A stretch of 64,000 bases of DNA from JAKQIM01 sp029557965 (GTDB lineage Bacteria; Chloroflexota; Anaerolineae; Anaerolineales; UBA4823). Each line of letters begins with the position of its first letter. Position 1 is the stretch's first letter. Where the stretch lies: assembly GCA_035341015.1 (NCBI GenBank), contig DAOQUL010000011.1, positions 1 to 64,000 on the forward strand, given 5' to 3'. Position numbers and translations under genes: made by a program. The notes beneath the pieces were generated by a model that was not told the origin of the DNA, did not search any database, and saw only the letters and a list, made by a program, of their open reading frames with translations. Below are positions 62,318-64,000 of the stretch, piece by piece.

Positions 62318-63202
62318 ATGCACGCTATCACTGCCATTATTCAAGCACGCATGTCTTCATCCCGCCTGCCTGGTAAGGTGCTGCGCCAGATCTCCGGGCA
62401 GCCCATGCTGGCCCACGTGGTAGCGCGGGCAAAGCGGGCCCACCTGGTTGACCAGGTGCTGGTCGCCACCACCACCGGCTCGGATGACAACGCCATCGAG
62501 CGCTTCTGCGCTGAACGCGGCTACCCCTGTTACCGCGGCAGCCTGCCTGATGTGCTGGATCGCTATTACCAGGCCGCCCGCCAATCCCAGGCCGGCACCA
62601 TTGTACGCATCACCGCAGACTGCCCCTTGCTGGACCCGGCAGTGGTCGACCTGACCATCCAGGCTTTCCAGGGCGGCTTCACCCCCCAGCAGACCGGCGG
62701 CTACGATTTCGCTGCCAACCGCCTGCCCCCACCCTGGACGCGCAGCCTGCCCATCGGCCTGGATGTGGAAGTGTGCAGCTTTGCGGCCCTTGAACGAGCC
62801 TGGCATGAGGCCCATGAACGCTTCCACCGCGAGCACGTGATGCCCTACCTGTACGAAGATGTCAGCCTGTTTCCTGTGCAAAACAGCCAGGTCGACCTGC
62901 CCTACCACCTGGCCCACGGCGTTTCACCGCGCGGTTTCCGCGTCATCCAGCTCCATCACACACCCGATCAGGGCAGCCTGCGCTGGACAGTAGATACCCC
63001 CGCCGACCTGGAACTGGTTCAACAGATCTTTGAGCATTTGATGGCCCCAAAAGACCAGGTATCGTCTGATCCTTTTGATGAGACGATTTTCCCCTGGCAT
63101 ACTGTTTTGAGCCTTGTCCAAAGCCACCCAGAGCTGTCTGAGATCAATGCCAGTATCCAACACAAGACTGTTTTCGATGTAGACACCCGCACCCAGGCCT
63201 AA
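62318..63202 (+). CDS. spsF: Cytidylyltransferase-family protein (SpsF type)
   Basis: 294 residues. AIIQARMSSSRLPGKVL (nucleotide-binding start), LVATTTGSDDNAIERFC, GSLPDVLDRYYQAA and ITADCPLLDPAVVD are of the SpsF/NeuA-like cytidylyltransferases. It would activate the nonulosonate made by the NeuB-like enzyme as a CMP sugar. Extra C-terminal ~50 residues. The 40-nt gap before it is AT-rich and lacks a good ribosome site. Confidence 0.85.
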   Translation: MHAITAIIQARMSSSRLPGKVLRQISGQPMLAHVVARAKRAHLVDQVLVATTTGSDDNAIERFCAERGYPCYRGSLPDVLDRYYQAARQSQAGTIVRITADCPLLDPAVVDLTIQAFQGGFTPQQTGGYDFAANRLPPPWTRSLPIGLDVEVCSFAALERAWHEAHERFHREHVMPYLYEDVSLFPVQNSQVDLPYHLAHGVSPRGFRVIQLHHTPDQGSLRWTVDTPADLELVQQIFEHLMAPKDQVSSDPFDETIFPWHTVLSLVQSHPELSEINASIQHKTVFDVDTRTQA

Positions 63203-63209
63203 TTTCCTC

Positions 63210-64000
63210 ATGCTGACCATTTTCACCACACCCAAACCCTTTACCAACCCGCACATCAACCTGATCCAGCGCAATGCCATTCAATCCTGGCTGCAGATGG
63301 AGGCAGATGTGCAGGTGTTGGTCATTGGTCAAGAGGCCGGGTTGGCTGAAGCCTGCCAGGCGCTTCAAGAAAGTGTCCCTGGCAAGCTGAGGCACCTGCC
63401 CGATGTGGCCCGCAACATCCAGGGTACGCCCCTGGTGAGCTCAATTTTCGAAATGGCCCGCCAGGCGGCAGGGCCGCAATCTCTGCTGGCTTACGTTAAT
63501 GCCGATGTGATCCTGCTGCCCGATTTTCTCCAGGCGGCGGCGCAGGTAGCCGGGCAAGCCGAGAAATTCTTGATCGTCGGCCAGCGCTGGGATCTGGATG
63601 TACAGCAGCCGATCGATTTCAGCCCTGGCTGGCAAGCCCGCCTGCAAGAAGACGTGCGCCAGCGCGGCCGGCTCCACCCCCCCGGCGGCAGCGATTACTT
63701 CATCTTCCCATCACAATGCTTCACGGCCATGCCTGCCTTTGCCATCGGCCGGGCCGGCTGGGATAACTGGATGTTCTTCCATGGGCGGCAGCAGGGATGG
63801 CCCGTGATCGATGCTACGCAGGCCATCCAGGTCATCCACCAGGATCATGATTACAGCCACCTGCCTAATGGGCAGCCGCACTACCGCCTGCCTGAAACAA
63901 CCGAAAATGTGCGCCTGGCAGGTGGGCGGCGCACCATCTTTACCCTGGCTGATGCTAACTACCAATTGAAAGACAAGCGCATCCAGCCCATCCCGCGGCG
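63210..64000 (+). CDS. Glycosyltransferase-like protein, cut by window end
   Basis: The frame is open from ATG at 63210 to the last base of the window, at least 263 codons, without stop. It starts MLTIFTTPKPFTNPH. LAYVNADVILLPDF has a GT-A-like NADV metal motif, and GWDNWMFFHGRQQGWPVID resembles the acceptor side of some bacterial GT-A glycosyltransferases. It is 7 nt after the spsF-like stop and has no clear ribosome site. Partial at its 3' end. Confidence 0.75.
   Translation, partial: MLTIFTTPKPFTNPHINLIQRNAIQSWLQMEADVQVLVIGQEAGLAEACQALQESVPGKLRHLPDVARNIQGTPLVSSIFEMARQAAGPQSLLAYVNADVILLPDFLQAAAQVAGQAEKFLIVGQRWDLDVQQPIDFSPGWQARLQEDVRQRGRLHPPGGSDYFIFPSQCFTAMPAFAIGRAGWDNWMFFHGRQQGWPVIDATQAIQVIHQDHDYSHLPNGQPHYRLPETTENVRLAGGRRTIFTLADANYQLKDKRIQPIPR

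Overview
The window looks like a piece of a Chloroflexota genome, most likely class Anaerolineae. The evidence is moderate-to-high GC, long GAF-rich sensor kinases, a SpoVS homologue in an otherwise non-Firmicute setting, secreted proteins ending in an FLPLV-type tail, and many promoters whose -10 box lies 6-7 nt before a start codon. This lineage call is inference. A run of 100 Ns at 50751-50850 shows that the sequence is a scaffold, probably from a metagenome. I found no rRNA, tRNA, CRISPR array, insertion sequence or prophage, and no gene-free stretch longer than about 180 bases.

Left part (1-16.9 kb), mixed strands: a LacI-family repressor with a strong promoter and an operator on its own start site; a tandem pair of membrane-anchored paralogues; spoVS; two HExxH metallopeptidase-like proteins; a sugar-nucleotide epimerase; a secreted beta-helix protein; a ComEC-like DNA-uptake channel whose nuclease-like domain has lost its metal ligands; a nucleotidyltransferase; an aspartase/fumarase family lyase; an HhH/coiled-coil membrane protein; and an operon of a DnaJ/CbpA-type cochaperone with a bacterial eRF1-like protein.

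Middle part (17-33.8 kb): four sensor-kinase-type proteins with no recognisable intact response regulator nearby. The first lacks both the receiver aspartate and the kinase histidine. Between them lie endonuclease III, an asparaginase and a metallo-beta-lactamase-fold protein. Next come a divergent pair, DNA polymerase III delta' and PcrA/UvrD helicase, and a compact tsaE-tsaB-rimI-uracil-DNA glycosylase operon.

Right part (33.8-64 kb): one continuous plus-strand surface-polysaccharide locus of about 28 genes that runs off the end. It encodes a UDP-GlcNAc/UDP-Glc-type dehydrogenase and a UDP-uronate-type epimerase; GDP-L-fucose synthesis (gmd, fcl); a UDP-GlcNAc 4,6-dehydratase; a NeuB/PseI/SpsE-type synthase, an SpsF-type cytidylyltransferase and an RmlD-type reductase (pointing to a nonulosonic-acid-like sugar); several glycosyltransferases; four large multi-pass membrane proteins of GT-C/polymerase type; a Wzx-type flippase; and a Wzm/Wzt-type ABC exporter. 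A winged-helix regulator inside the locus has an AATTCA-N5-TGAATT inverted repeat on its promoter, and an almost identical site lies on the gmd promoter. This suggests a locus-specific, autoregulated switch.

The points most worth following up are that shared operator; the recurrent leaderless promoter layout, which fixes the starts of about nine genes; the doubly degenerate pseudokinase; a probable CTG start codon at 42700; and a cluster of DnaA-box-like 9-mers followed by a perfect 18-bp palindrome at 59.5 kb.
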